64,000 nt of DNA, taken from positions 56,239 to 120,238 of the forward strand of contig NZ_KQ947999.1 of the NCBI RefSeq assembly GCF_001513975.1, in the 5' to 3' direction. Every line of letters starts with the position of its first letter. Positions within the stretch are counted from its first letter, which is position 1. The notes under the pieces are model-generated. The model was not told the origin of the DNA. It worked only from the letters and a program-made list of their open reading frames with translations, and made no database searches. Positions 35,230 through 44,543 of the stretch are shown piece by piece. The stretch comes from Streptomyces curacoi (GTDB taxonomy: Bacteria; Actinomycetota; Actinomycetes; Streptomycetales; Streptomycetaceae). The translations under genes were made by a program, and so were the position numbers.

Positions 35230-36228
35230 TCAGTCCCAGGACCCCTGCGCCCCCGGCAGCTCCGCCACCTCCGCCAGGTCCTCCGCCGTCAGCCGCAACG
35301 CACCCGCCCCGGCGTTCTCACTGACCCAGCGCTCCTGCTTGGTCCCGGGCACCGCGACCACGTGCCGCCCCTGCGCCAGCACCCACGCCAGCGCCACCTG
35401 CGCGGGTGTGACCCCGTCCCCGTGCCGGGCCGCGATCCGGCGCAGGCCGGCCACTATCGGCTGGTTCGCCGCCATCATCTCGGCGGTGAAGCGCGGGTGC
35501 CGGGCGCGGACGTCGTCCGGTTCGAAACCCTCGCCGGGGGTGAGCGTGCCGGTCAGGAAGCCGTTGCCCAGCGGCATCGCCGCCAGGAACCCGACGCCGC
35601 GCGCCTCGCACCACGGCAGCAGCGCCTCCAGCGCCTCCGGCGACCACACCGACAGCTCCGCCTGCACGGCGCTCACCGGGAAGACCTGCTGTACCCGCCG
35701 CAGTTGACGGATCGTCGCGTCGTGCAGGCGCGTGCCCAAGCGGCGGCCACCCCGCGCGCCGACCGCGCACAGCCCCAACGCCCGTACTTTTCCGGCCTGG
35801 ACGAGTTCCGCCATCGCCCCCCACGTCTCCTCGACGGGGACTTCGGGATCCGCGCGGTGCAGCTGGTAGAGGTCGATCACGTCCGTCTGCAGGCGGCGCA
35901 GAGAGGCGTCGCAGGCCCGCTTCACATAGCCGGGGCGGCCGTTGGCCACGATGTGCTGTTCGCCCACCAGCAGGCCGACCTTGGTGGACACGAACGCGTC
36001 CTGGCGGCGCTCCTTCAACACCCGCCCCAGCAAAAGCTCGTTGGTGAAGGGGCCGTACATGTCGGCCGTGTCCAGCAGCGTCGTGCCCAGATCGAGGGCC
36101 CGGTGCACCGCCCTGAGCGACTCCTCGCCCCGCTGCCGCGACGAGCTGTAGGCCCAGCTCATCGGCATGCACCCCAGACCGACGGCTCCCACCGCTAGCG
36201 CCGCCGCCCCGATCGTCCTGCGCTCCAC
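35230..36228 (-). CDS. Aldo/keto reductase
   Basis: 332 aa from GTG 36228, with GAGGG about 10 bases upstream. The catalytic tetrad is visible: Asp and Tyr in LLDTADMYGP, Lys in AFVSTKVGLLVG and His in DLYQLHRADP. The NADPH-binding end reads VVAVPGTKQERWVSENAGA. This matches the AKR subfamily that includes YajO/IolS-like enzymes. The substrate is unknown. It is divergent from the 2-hydroxyacid dehydrogenase gene, with 76 bases between the two starts. Confidence 0.9.
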   Translation of the reverse strand: MERRTIGAAALAVGAVGLGCMPMSWAYSSSRQRGEESLRAVHRALDLGTTLLDTADMYGPFTNELLLGRVLKERRQDAFVSTKVGLLVGEQHIVANGRPGYVKRACDASLRRLQTDVIDLYQLHRADPEVPVEETWGAMAELVQAGKVRALGLCAVGARGGRRLGTRLHDATIRQLRRVQQVFPVSAVQAELSVWSPEALEALLPWCEARGVGFLAAMPLGNGFLTGTLTPGEGFEPDDVRARHPRFTAEMMAANQPIVAGLRRIAARHGDGVTPAQVALAWVLAQGRHVVAVPGTKQERWVSENAGAGALRLTAEDLAEVAELPGAQGSWD

Positions 36229-36291
36229 CTGGCCGTAACCCTCCCTCTTCCGGCACCCCAACCTAACCTCTGCACTCCTGTTCGCCTGACA

Positions 36292-36297
36292 TAGCCT
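36292..36297 (+). promoter_or_regulatory. -10-like hexamer for a leaderless transcript
   Basis: TAGCCT ends 7 bases before ATG 36305. The following bases (cctgacc) contain no ribosome-binding site. Confidence 0.5.
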
Positions 36298-36304
36298 CCT
36301 GACC

Positions 36305-37255
36305 ATGACTGGTGACGTGTGGCTCCCCATCCCGCCCGACGAGATCGAAGGCCTCCCCAAGGGCCCCGACTACCGCTTCTGGGACGGCGCCGAGGACTTT
36401 CCGGCCGACCCGGCCGACTGCGCCTTCTACGTCGTCCCCTACATGAAGCCGCCCGCGCTCGGGCAGCGTCCCCTGCCGCGGATGAGCTCCGTGGAGGTCG
36501 TGCAGACGCTCTCCGCCGGCGTCGACCACGTGGAACCGGGCCTTGCGCACCTGCGGCCGGGCGTGCGGCTGTGCAACGCGCGCGGGGTGCACGAGGCGAG
36601 CACCGCCGAGCTCACGCTCACGCTCATCCTCGCCTCGCTGCGCGGCATCCCCGACTTCGTGCGCGCCCAGGACAGGGGGGAGTGGCTCGGCGGATTCCGG
36701 CCCGCGCTGGCCGACAAGAGCGTCCTCATCGTGGGATACGGCTCCATCGGGGCCGCCATCGAGGACCGGCTCGAACCCTTTGAACTGGCGCGGGTGGCGC
36801 GCGTCGCGCGCTCCGAGCGCACCACGGCGCGCGGACCCGTGCATCCGCTCACCGAACTGCCCGCCCTGCTCCCGGAGGCGGACGTCGTCATCCTGTCCAC
36901 GCCCCTGACCGAAACCACCCGCCACCTGGTCAATGCCGACTTCCTCGCCCGGATGAAGGACGGCGCGCTGCTGGTCAACGTCGCCCGCGGACCGGTCGTC
37001 GACACCAAGGCGCTGCTCGCCGAGCTGGAGACGGGGCGCGTCACCGCCGCCCTGGACGTCACCGACCCCGAACCGCTGCCTCGCGAACACCCCCTGTGGC
37101 GTGCGCCGGGCGTGCTGGTCAGCCCGCACGTGGGCGGCCCGACGTCCGCGTTCCTGCCGCGGGCCAAGCGGTTGCTGGTGGACCAGTTGAGTCGTTTCGT
37201 GAACCGGGAGCCCCTGCGCAACGTGATCCTTACGACGGGGGCGACGCACGTGTGA
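36305..37255 (+). CDS. D-isomer-specific 2-hydroxyacid dehydrogenase
   Basis: 316 aa. The substrate domain is interrupted by the NAD(P) domain with VLIVGYGSIGAAIEDRL. Catalytic Arg lies in NVARGPVVD, Glu in DVTDPEPLP and His in VSPHVGGPT. The STPLTETTRHLVN block is typical of the glyoxylate/hydroxypyruvate and phosphoglycerate dehydrogenase superfamily. A specific substrate cannot be told. It is distinct from the true serA at 44753. Confidence 0.9.
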   Translation: MTGDVWLPIPPDEIEGLPKGPDYRFWDGAEDFPADPADCAFYVVPYMKPPALGQRPLPRMSSVEVVQTLSAGVDHVEPGLAHLRPGVRLCNARGVHEASTAELTLTLILASLRGIPDFVRAQDRGEWLGGFRPALADKSVLIVGYGSIGAAIEDRLEPFELARVARVARSERTTARGPVHPLTELPALLPEADVVILSTPLTETTRHLVNADFLARMKDGALLVNVARGPVVDTKALLAELETGRVTAALDVTDPEPLPREHPLWRAPGVLVSPHVGGPTSAFLPRAKRLLVDQLSRFVNREPLRNVILTTGATHV

Positions 37256-37707
37256 CGCTCACGACCTGAGCGTGGCGCGGGTGCCGCACGCTCGCGGTGG
37301 AACCGGTTCGTCATCCGCTTCGAGTACCCTCCGCAACCTCACGGAAGCGGTCCGTACTTGCATATGCGCTGGTCGTCACGGAGCGTAGAGAAGCTATGTC
37401 CCTGAGTGACGAGACTGGTGTATCGTCCCGACAGGGGCTGCGCCGCTGACCGTTCGGCGCCGGGGATGGACATTTCAGATTTGTGAGGGGGGCGACGGGC
37501 GATGCACGGCCAATGGACGAGCGATCCGACGCGGCGGGGCCGTCGGCGGCGACCCTGGCACACAGCCGCGCGCAGACGCGGCCGCCACGGCACCCACGGC
37601 TGCCGTCACACTCATCACCACCGCCGGCACAGCAGCCGCAAGAGGCATGCGCGTCCAGCGCACCGGGACCCTCGGGACCCGCGAGCGGCGCGGACCGGGA
37701 GGGCCCG
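37256..37707 (+). other. Probably non-coding region before the GGDEF/EAL gene
   Basis: 452 bases without a convincing gene. An open frame from GTG 37483 runs into the downstream gene, but between 37530 and 37700 its codons have many A-ending third positions (CCA, TCA, GCA, GGA) and encode Pro/Ser/His-rich low complexity. Neither GTG 37483 nor ATG 37513 has a good ribosome-binding site. No clear promoter was found. Confidence 0.5.
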
Positions 37708-40700
37708 GTGAGCTCGCCACCGCGCCCCACGACCACCCTCGACGGAGCGCTGCGGGCACAGCGTTCGTCGGCGGTGATGCTGCCCCGTCCGTCGTCCTTC
37801 GGCGGATCCGGAATGGTCCCCCAGCTCGTTCTCGTCCTGGTCTGCGCGGGATACGCCATCGGTGCCGCGCTCGGCTGGGGCTCGAACCAACTGGCGCTGA
37901 TCATGGGTGACTTCGGGCTGGCCGCCGCGGCCGGCGCCGCCGCCGTGTCCTGCTTCCGCTACGCCCGTAGCCGCCGTATCCGGTTTCGACCCGCCTGGCT
38001 GCTGTTCGCCCTCTCCTCGGCGATGGCGGCCCTCGGCAACCTGGTCTGGGGGTGGTACGAGGTCGTCCTGGAGCGGCCCGTGCCCAGCCCCTCCTACGCC
38101 GACGGGTTCTTCCTGTGCTTCGCGCCGCCCGCCATCGTGGGACTCCTGGTGCTCGCCAAGCGTCCGGTGACCAAGGCCGGCTGGGTCTGCCTGGGGCTGG
38201 ACGCCTGGCTGATCGGCGGCTCGCTGCTGACGCTGGCGTGGAGTCTCGCCCTCGCCCAGGCGGCCAAGTCCGAAGGGTCGAGCGTGGCGCACACCGCGCT
38301 CTCGCTCGCCTACCCGCTCCTCGACATCGCGTTGGTGAGCATGGTCCTCGCGCTGCACTTCCGCCGCTCCTCGGCGAACCGCACCGCGGTCAACACCGCG
38401 ATCGGCGCGCTCGCCCTGACCGTGATGTGCGACGCGCTGTTCACCTCGCCGCTGCTGCACAACAGCTACCGCTCCGGCCAGTTGCTCGACGCGGGCTGGT
38501 TCGCCGGCTCGCTGCTCCTGGCCTACGCCCCGTGGGCCGCGCCCCGGCACGGGCAGGAGGAGGCCGAGAGGCACAACGGGGCTGGGCACACGCGCGTGGT
38601 GCACGAGCACGTACCCGGACAGCGCACCGGCCCCCACCACCACACGCCCTCGCCGGGAGGTGATCACAGCCGCTATCCGGCCAACCGGCCCATCGCCGGC
38701 TCCCTGGCCGCGCTCACGCCCTACCTCGCCGCCGCCGTCTGCACGCTGGGCATCCTCTACAACGTGCTCAACGGCCGCAGCGTCGACCGCGTGGTGCTCA
38801 TCACCGGCGGCACCGTCGTGCTCGCCCTCGTGGTGCGCCAGGGCATCATGCTGCTCGACAACATCACCCTCACCCAGGAACTGGCGCAGAAGGAGAACCA
38901 CTTCCGCTCCCTGGTCCAGGGCTCCAGCGACGTCATCATGATCGCCGCGCCCAACGGCATCCTCCGGTACGTCTCCCCGGCCGCCGCCGGGGTCTACGGC
39001 CGCTCCGCCGAGGAGCTGGTGGGGACGGAACTGGCCAATCTCATCCACCCGGAGGACCTGGGCTGCGTGGTGCACGAGGTGCGCCGCTTCCTCGCCGCGA
39101 GCCCACTGGAGGAACCCACCACGCGTATCGAATGCCGCTTCCGGTCCGGCGACGGCGGCTGGCTCAACGTCGAGTCGACCGTCAACCGGCACCACGGCGG
39201 CCTCATCTTCAACAGCCGGGACGTGACCGAAAGAGTGCGCCTGCAGGCGCAGCTCCAGCACAACGCCGAGCACGACCCGCTCACCGACCTGCCCAACCGC
39301 GCGCTGTTCACCAAGCGCGTGCAGCAGGCGCTGTCCGGCCGCCGCGCCACCGACCGGGGCCTCGCCCTGCGCAACACGGCCGTCCTCTTCATCGACCTCG
39401 ACGGCTTCAAGGGCGTCAACGACACGATCGGACACCAGGCCGGGGACGAACTGCTCGTCCAGGCGGCCCGCAGACTCCAGGAGGCGGTCCGGGGCGGGGA
39501 CACCGCGTCCCGGCTCGGCGGCGACGAGTTCGCGGCCCTGATCGCCGGGGACAACACCCGTGACCGCACCGCCCGCGAAGGGCACATCCTGGAGCTCGCC
39601 GACCGCCTCAGGGTGACGCTGTCGCAGCCCTACCTCATCGACGGCAACGATGTCCGTGTCAACGCCTCCATCGGCGTCGCCTTCGCCGAGCCGGGCCTCG
39701 GCGCGGGAGAGCTGCTGCGCAACGCCGACCTGGCCATGTACCGGGCCAAGGCGGGCGGCAAGGGCCGCGTCGAGCTCTACAAGCCGCAGATGCAGCAGGA
39801 CGTCGTACGCAAGGCGGAGCTGGCCACGCGCCTGCGGGCCGCGCTGCACGACGGCGAGTTCGCTCTGCTGCACCAGCCGGTGGTGTGTCTGGAGGACGGC
39901 CGGATCACATCGGTCGCCGCGCAGGCGCGCTGGCGGTCCTCGCAAGGGGTGCTGTTCACGCCCGCCGAGTTCCTGCGGGTGGCCGAGGACAGCGACAAGA
40001 CCGCCGAGCTGTGCCGCTGGATGCTGGAGGAGGCCGTGGAGCAGGCCGCCGAGCGGACCGCGACCGGGCTCGCCGTACCCGTCGCCGTGCGGATGGGCGC
40101 GCGTCGGCTGCTGGACCGGTCGATGCCGCTCGGCTCGATCGAGGCGCTGCTGACCCGGCACGGCCTGCCGTCCGGGTCGCTGATCATCGAGCTGTCCGAC
40201 CTCGACCCCCGGGTCTCGCTGGACGAGCTGGAGCGCCGTCTGAGCGGCCTGCGCCGAGTCGGCGTCCGGGTCGCCCTGGACGGCTTCGGCAGCGGATACG
40301 CGGCGATCACGGCCCTGCGCCGGCTTCCCGTCGACGTGCTCAAACTCGACCGCGGTCTGGTCGAGGGAGTCGTCGAGTCCGCACGGCTGCACAAGATCAC
40401 CAGTGGGCTGCTGCGGATCGCCGGTGACCTCGGGCTGCAGTCCGTGGCCGACGGCGTGGACCTGCCGGAGCAGGTCGTGGCGCTGCGCGCGATGGGGTGC
40501 ACGCACGGGCAGGGCATGGCCTTCTCCGGGCCGCTGGACGAGTACCGGCTGCGCAGAGCGCTCAGTTCCGGCCACTATCCGGTGCCGCACGGACCGGCCG
40601 AGCCCGCGTTCGCGGGAGGCGGCGCGGGGGTGTACACCAGTGGTGTGCCCGCTGTTCTCGGAGGCGGCAGTGCCCTTCGCTCACATAATGAGACTCCCGT

Positions 40701-40713
40701 CCCACCCACTTGA
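37708..40713 (+). CDS. Membrane PAS-GGDEF-(degenerate EAL) protein, probable diguanylate cyclase
   Basis: 1001 aa from GTG 37708, which has GGGAGG 6 bases upstream. About ten membrane helices (residues 35-400) precede a PAS domain (NHFRSLVQGSSDVIMIAAPN), a GGDEF domain and an EAL-like domain. GGDEF (residues 604-608) is intact and has the RxxD inhibitory site (RGGDTASRLGGDEF). The EAL domain is degenerate: the EAL triplet reads AAQ (Ala737 for the Glu), DDFG reads DGFG (Gly859) and the metal-binding Asn is Arg795. It may be the CdgF protein of other streptomycetes. The ilvB leader starts just past its stop. Confidence 0.88.
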   Translation: MSSPPRPTTTLDGALRAQRSSAVMLPRPSSFGGSGMVPQLVLVLVCAGYAIGAALGWGSNQLALIMGDFGLAAAAGAAAVSCFRYARSRRIRFRPAWLLFALSSAMAALGNLVWGWYEVVLERPVPSPSYADGFFLCFAPPAIVGLLVLAKRPVTKAGWVCLGLDAWLIGGSLLTLAWSLALAQAAKSEGSSVAHTALSLAYPLLDIALVSMVLALHFRRSSANRTAVNTAIGALALTVMCDALFTSPLLHNSYRSGQLLDAGWFAGSLLLAYAPWAAPRHGQEEAERHNGAGHTRVVHEHVPGQRTGPHHHTPSPGGDHSRYPANRPIAGSLAALTPYLAAAVCTLGILYNVLNGRSVDRVVLITGGTVVLALVVRQGIMLLDNITLTQELAQKENHFRSLVQGSSDVIMIAAPNGILRYVSPAAAGVYGRSAEELVGTELANLIHPEDLGCVVHEVRRFLAASPLEEPTTRIECRFRSGDGGWLNVESTVNRHHGGLIFNSRDVTERVRLQAQLQHNAEHDPLTDLPNRALFTKRVQQALSGRRATDRGLALRNTAVLFIDLDGFKGVNDTIGHQAGDELLVQAARRLQEAVRGGDTASRLGGDEFAALIAGDNTRDRTAREGHILELADRLRVTLSQPYLIDGNDVRVNASIGVAFAEPGLGAGELLRNADLAMYRAKAGGKGRVELYKPQMQQDVVRKAELATRLRAALHDGEFALLHQPVVCLEDGRITSVAAQARWRSSQGVLFTPAEFLRVAEDSDKTAELCRWMLEEAVEQAAERTATGLAVPVAVRMGARRLLDRSMPLGSIEALLTRHGLPSGSLIIELSDLDPRVSLDELERRLSGLRRVGVRVALDGFGSGYAAITALRRLPVDVLKLDRGLVEGVVESARLHKITSGLLRIAGDLGLQSVADGVDLPEQVVALRAMGCTHGQGMAFSGPLDEYRLRRALSSGHYPVPHGPAEPAFAGGGAGVYTSGVPAVLGGGSALRSHNETPVPPT

Positions 40714-40746
40714 CAGTGAGTGTGCGCCGGGGGGAGGGTCAGTGCC

Positions 40747-40788
40747 ATGCGCACCCGAATTCTCGTACTTGGAAAGCGCGTCGGCTGA
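40747..40788 (+). CDS. ilvB leader peptide
   Basis: 13 codons, MRTRILVLGKRVG then TGA, with a strong GGGGGAGGG 8 bases before the ATG. It carries a run of Ile, Leu, Val, Leu codons (ATT CTC GTA CTT) and another Val, the three end products of the pathway downstream. Ribosome stalling here when charged Ile, Leu or Val tRNA is scarce would favour read-through of the terminator at 40843-40876. Too short for ordinary gene finders. Confidence 0.8.
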   Translation: MRTRILVLGKRVG

Positions 40789-40842
40789 AGCTGGTGACGT
40801 CCGGACGGACCCGGAACTCCCAGCGACCACACCCGGCGCGCT

Positions 40843-40876
40843 CCCCTCGCTTGCCTTTTGGCACGAGGGGTTTTTT
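40843..40876 (+). terminator. Attenuator terminator of ilvBNC
   Basis: CCCCTCG (40843-40849) pairs with CGAGGGG (40864-40870). An inner TGCC/GGCA stem sits on a TTTT loop and TTTTTT follows at 40871-40876. A textbook T-run is rare in this genome and lies 54 bases after the leader-peptide stop and 81 bases before ilvB. CATAAT at 40684-40689 is the best -10 for the leader transcript, without a clear -35. Confidence 0.85.
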
Positions 40877-40957
40877 GTTGCACAGGCACCCGTCGTGCAG
40901 CATCGAAACTCCGCCCAAACCTCGCAAAAAACCCTCAGCATCGAGAAGAGAATGCCG

Positions 40958-42808
40958 ATGACCGAGCAGGCCACCGGGGCCCATCACCCGCAGCCGCGGC
41001 CCCGATCCGGAGGACAGCAGTCCGCCCCCGAGCACGTCACGGGTGCGCAGTCCCTCATCCGTTCGCTCGAGGAGGTCGGCGCCGACACGGTATTCGGCAT
41101 TCCGGGCGGTGCGATCCTTCCGGCGTACGACCCGCTGATGGACTCCACCAAGGTGCGCCACGTCCTGGTCCGGCACGAGCAGGGTGCCGGCCACGCCGCC
41201 ACCGGCTACGCGCAGGCCACCGGCAAGGTCGGCGTCTGCATGGCGACCTCCGGACCCGGCGCGACCAACCTGGTGACCCCGATCGCCGACGCCCACATGG
41301 ACTCGGTGCCGCTCGTGGCGATCACCGGCCAGGTGGCGTCCAAGGCGATCGGCACGGACGCCTTCCAGGAGGCGGACATCGTCGGCATCACCATGCCGAT
41401 CACCAAGCACAACTTCCTGGTCACCAAGGCCGAGGACATCCCGCGGATCATCGCGCAGGCGTTCCACATCGCCGCCACCGGCCGCCCCGGCCCGGTCCTG
41501 GTCGACATCGCCAAGGACGCCCTCCAGGCGAAGACCACCTTCTCCTGGCCGCCCACCATGGACCTGCCCGGCTACCGGCCCGTCACCAAGCCGCACGCCA
41601 AGCAGATCCGTGAGGCCGCCAAGCTCATCACCTCCGCGAAGCGCCCCGTGCTCTACGTCGGCGGCGGTGTCATCAAGGCCGGTGCCACCACCGAGCTGAA
41701 GGTCCTCGCGGAACTCACCGGAGCGCCCGTCACCACCACCCTGATGGCGCTCGGCGCATTCCCCGACAGCCACCCGCTGCACGTGGGAATGCCGGGCATG
41801 CACGGTGCGGTCACCGCCGTCACCGCGCTGCAGAAGGCCGACCTGATCGTCGCCCTCGGAGCCCGCTTCGACGACCGCGTCACCGGCAAGCTGGACAGCT
41901 TCGCCCCGTTCGCCAAGATCGTCCACGCCGACATCGACCCGGCCGAGATCGGCAAGAACCGCGCCGCCGACGTGCCGATCGTCGGGGACGCCCGCGAGGT
42001 CATCGCCGACCTGGTCCAGGCCGTCCAGAAGGAGCACGCCGAGGGCCACAAGGGCGACTACACCGCCTGGTGGAACGACCTCAACCGCTGGCGCGAGACC
42101 TACCCGCTCGGCTACGACCAGCCCGAGGACGGCTCCCTGTCCCCGCAGCAGGTCATCGAGCGCATCGGCCAACTCGCCCCGGAGGGCACGGTCTTCGCGG
42201 CCGGCGTCGGCCAGCACCAGATGTGGGCCGCGCACTTCATCCAGTACGACAAGCCCGCCACCTGGCTGAACTCCGGCGGCGCCGGAACGATGGGCTACGC
42301 GGTCCCGGCCGCGATGGGTGCCAAGGCCGGAGCCCCGGACAAGACCGTCTGGGCGATCGACGGCGACGGCTGCTTCCAGATGACCAACCAGGAGCTCACC
42401 ACCTGCGCCCTGAACAACATCCCGATCAAGGTCGCCATCATCAACAACGGCGCCCTCGGGATGGTCCGCCAGTGGCAGACCCTCTTCTACAACCAGCGCT
42501 ACTCCAACACCGTGCTGCACAGCGGTCCGGAGGCGGACGGCAAGCAGCCCAGCGCCGGCACCCGCGTCCCCGACTTCGTGAAGCTGTCGGAGGCCATGGG
42601 CTGCTACGCGATCCGCTGCGAGGACCCGGCCGACCTGGACAAGGTCATCGAAGAGGCGAACTCCATCAACGACCGCCCGGTCGTCATCGACTTCATCGTC
42701 CACGAGGACGCGATGGTGTGGCCGATGGTCGCCGCCGGCACCTCCAACGACGAGATCATGGCCGCCCGGGACGTCCGCCCCGACTTCGGCGACAACGAAG
42801 ACGACTGA
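40958..42808 (+). CDS. ilvB: Acetolactate synthase large subunit
   Basis: 616 aa. A ThDP enzyme joining pyruvate with pyruvate or 2-oxobutyrate, the first shared step to Val/Leu/Ile. The ThDP-activating Glu is in VLVRHEQGAGHAA and the cofactor motif runs from GDGCFQMTNQEL to AIINN. The FAD domain holds VGGGVIKAGAT. ATG 40958 is preferred since AGAAGAGA is 7-8 bases upstream; ATG 40952 is in frame. It lies behind the attenuator and 22 bases before ilvN. Confidence 0.97.
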   Translation: MTEQATGAHHPQPRPRSGGQQSAPEHVTGAQSLIRSLEEVGADTVFGIPGGAILPAYDPLMDSTKVRHVLVRHEQGAGHAATGYAQATGKVGVCMATSGPGATNLVTPIADAHMDSVPLVAITGQVASKAIGTDAFQEADIVGITMPITKHNFLVTKAEDIPRIIAQAFHIAATGRPGPVLVDIAKDALQAKTTFSWPPTMDLPGYRPVTKPHAKQIREAAKLITSAKRPVLYVGGGVIKAGATTELKVLAELTGAPVTTTLMALGAFPDSHPLHVGMPGMHGAVTAVTALQKADLIVALGARFDDRVTGKLDSFAPFAKIVHADIDPAEIGKNRAADVPIVGDAREVIADLVQAVQKEHAEGHKGDYTAWWNDLNRWRETYPLGYDQPEDGSLSPQQVIERIGQLAPEGTVFAAGVGQHQMWAAHFIQYDKPATWLNSGGAGTMGYAVPAAMGAKAGAPDKTVWAIDGDGCFQMTNQELTTCALNNIPIKVAIINNGALGMVRQWQTLFYNQRYSNTVLHSGPEADGKQPSAGTRVPDFVKLSEAMGCYAIRCEDPADLDKVIEEANSINDRPVVIDFIVHEDAMVWPMVAAGTSNDEIMAARDVRPDFGDNEDD

Positions 42809-42830
42809 GCGAGAGAGACGCAAAAAGACC

Positions 42831-43355
42831 ATGTCCAAGCACACGCTCTCCGTCCTGGTGGAGAACACGCCGGGCATCCTCGCCCGGATCGCCGCCCTGT
42901 TCTCCCGCCGCGGCTTCAACATCGACTCGCTCGCGGTCGGTGTCACCGAGCACCCCGACATCTCCCGCATCACCATCGTGGTGAACGTCGAGGACCTGCC
43001 GCTGGAGCAGGTGACCAAGCAGCTCAACAAGCTCGTCAATGTGCTCAAGATCGTCGAGCTGGAGCCGGGTTCGGCCGTTCAGCGCGAACTCGTCCTGGTG
43101 AAGGTGCGCGCCGACAACGAGACCCGCTCCCAGATCGTCGAGATCGTCCAGCTGTTCCGCGCCAAGACCGTCGACGTCTCCCCGGAGGCCGTCACCATCG
43201 AGGCCACCGGCTCCAGCGACAAGCTGGAGGCCATGCTGAAGATGCTGGAGCCGTTCGGCATCAAGGAGCTCGTCCAGTCCGGCACGATCGCGATCGGGCG
43301 CGGTGCGCGTTCGATCACGGACCGGTCGCTGCGCGCCCTCGACCGGTCGGCCTAG
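42831..43355 (+). CDS. ilvN: Acetolactate synthase small (regulatory) subunit
   Basis: 174 aa. The N-terminal ACT domain begins TLSVLVENTPGILARIAALF and contains the valine-binding surface RRGFNIDSLAVG. A second ACT-like C-terminal domain follows. It activates IlvB and confers feedback inhibition by valine. The gap of 129 bases to ilvC contains a GGGCGG...CCGCCC hairpin (43368-43393) and a possible -10 (TACGGT, 43443-43448), so ilvC may have extra expression of its own. Confidence 0.97.
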   Translation: MSKHTLSVLVENTPGILARIAALFSRRGFNIDSLAVGVTEHPDISRITIVVNVEDLPLEQVTKQLNKLVNVLKIVELEPGSAVQRELVLVKVRADNETRSQIVEIVQLFRAKTVDVSPEAVTIEATGSSDKLEAMLKMLEPFGIKELVQSGTIAIGRGARSITDRSLRALDRSA

Positions 43356-43484
43356 GGACGCGTTCGGGCGGTCGGGTGATACCGGCCGCCCGGATTCCGC
43401 CCGTATAGCGAGACCCCCAGACTTCCCTTCCCCCCGCCGTCATACGGTGGGACGCAACACCTGCACTCAAGGAGAGAACCCAAA

Positions 43485-44486
43485 GTGGCCGAGCTGTTCT
43501 ACGACGCCGACGCCGACCTGTCCATCATCCAGGGCCGCAAGGTCGCGGTCATCGGTTACGGCAGCCAGGGCCACGCCCACGCGCTGTCGCTCCGTGACTC
43601 GGGTGTCGACGTGCGTGTCGGTCTGCACGAGGGCTCCAAGTCCAAGGCGAAGGCCGAGGAGCAGGGCCTGCGCGTGGTGACGCCGTCGGAGGCCGCCGCC
43701 GAGGCCGACGTCATCATGATCCTGGTGCCGGACCCGATCCAGGCGCAGGTCTACGAGGAGCACATCGCCCCGAACCTGAACGACGGCGACGCCCTGTTCT
43801 TCGGCCACGGCTTCAACATCCGCTTCGGCTTCATCAAGCCCCCGGCCGGCGTGGACGTCTGCATGGTCGCCCCGAAGGGCCCGGGCCACCTGGTGCGCCG
43901 TCAGTACGAGGAGGGCCGCGGCGTTCCGTGCATCGCCGCCGTCGAGCAGGACGCCTCCGGCAACGCCTTCGCGCTGGCCCTGTCGTACGCCGCGGGCATC
44001 GGCGGCGCCCGCGCCGGCGTCATCAAGACGACCTTCACCGAGGAGACCGAGACCGACCTGTTCGGTGAGCAGGCCGTCCTCTGCGGTGGCACCGCCGCCC
44101 TGGTGAAGGCCGGTTTCGAGACGCTGACCGAGGCCGGCTACCAGCCGGAGATCGCGTACTTCGAGTGCCTGCACGAGCTGAAGCTGATCGTGGACCTCAT
44201 GTACGAGGGCGGCCTGGAGAAGATGCGCTGGTCGATCTCCGAGACCGCCGAGTGGGGCGACTACGTCACCGGTCCGCGGATCATCACCGACGCCACCAAG
44301 GCCGAGATGAAGAAGGTCCTCGCCGAGATCCAGGACGGCACCTTCGCCCAGGCCTGGATGGACGAGTACCACGGCGGTCTGAAGAAGTACAACGAGTACA
44401 AGACCCAGGACTCCGAGCACCTGCTGGAGACCACGGGCAAGGAGCTGCGCAAGCTCATGAGCTGGGTCAACGACGAGGAGGCGTAA
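43485..44486 (+). CDS. ilvC: Ketol-acid reductoisomerase
   Basis: 333 aa, class I. The dinucleotide motif is VIGYGSQGHAHALSLRDSG, followed by an HEGSKSKAKAEEQG loop whose Ser/Lys fit NADPH. The magnesium-site acidic residues lie in VDLMYEGGLEKMRWSIS and DLFGEQAVLCGG. It converts acetolactate or acetohydroxybutyrate to the dihydroxy acids. GTG 43485 has AAGGAGAG about 9 bases upstream. Confidence 0.98.
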   Translation: MAELFYDADADLSIIQGRKVAVIGYGSQGHAHALSLRDSGVDVRVGLHEGSKSKAKAEEQGLRVVTPSEAAAEADVIMILVPDPIQAQVYEEHIAPNLNDGDALFFGHGFNIRFGFIKPPAGVDVCMVAPKGPGHLVRRQYEEGRGVPCIAAVEQDASGNAFALALSYAAGIGGARAGVIKTTFTEETETDLFGEQAVLCGGTAALVKAGFETLTEAGYQPEIAYFECLHELKLIVDLMYEGGLEKMRWSISETAEWGDYVTGPRIITDATKAEMKKVLAEIQDGTFAQAWMDEYHGGLKKYNEYKTQDSEHLLETTGKELRKLMSWVNDEEA

Positions 44487-44497
44487 GCCTCGCGCCA

Positions 44498-44528
44498 AGG
44501 GGTCGGAGCGAGACGCTCCGGCCCCTTC
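44498..44528 (+). terminator. Terminator-like hairpin after ilvC
   Basis: A 14-bp stem with one G-T pair: arms 44498-44511 and 44515-44528 around an AGA loop, 11 bases after the ilvC stop. It closes the ilvBNC unit before serA. Confidence 0.85.
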
Positions 44529-44543
44529 GGCAAACCGCGGGTA

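Noticed and set aside
37483..37707. Upstream extension of the GGDEF/EAL gene
   Set aside because: Poor ribosome-binding sites, unusually many A-ending codons and low-complexity translation. GTG 37708 has a good Shine-Dalgarno sequence.
37615..40590. 991-codon open frame on the minus strand
   Set aside because: Antisense shadow of the PAS-GGDEF-EAL gene; composition is Val/Gln/Arg/Gly-rich without domains.
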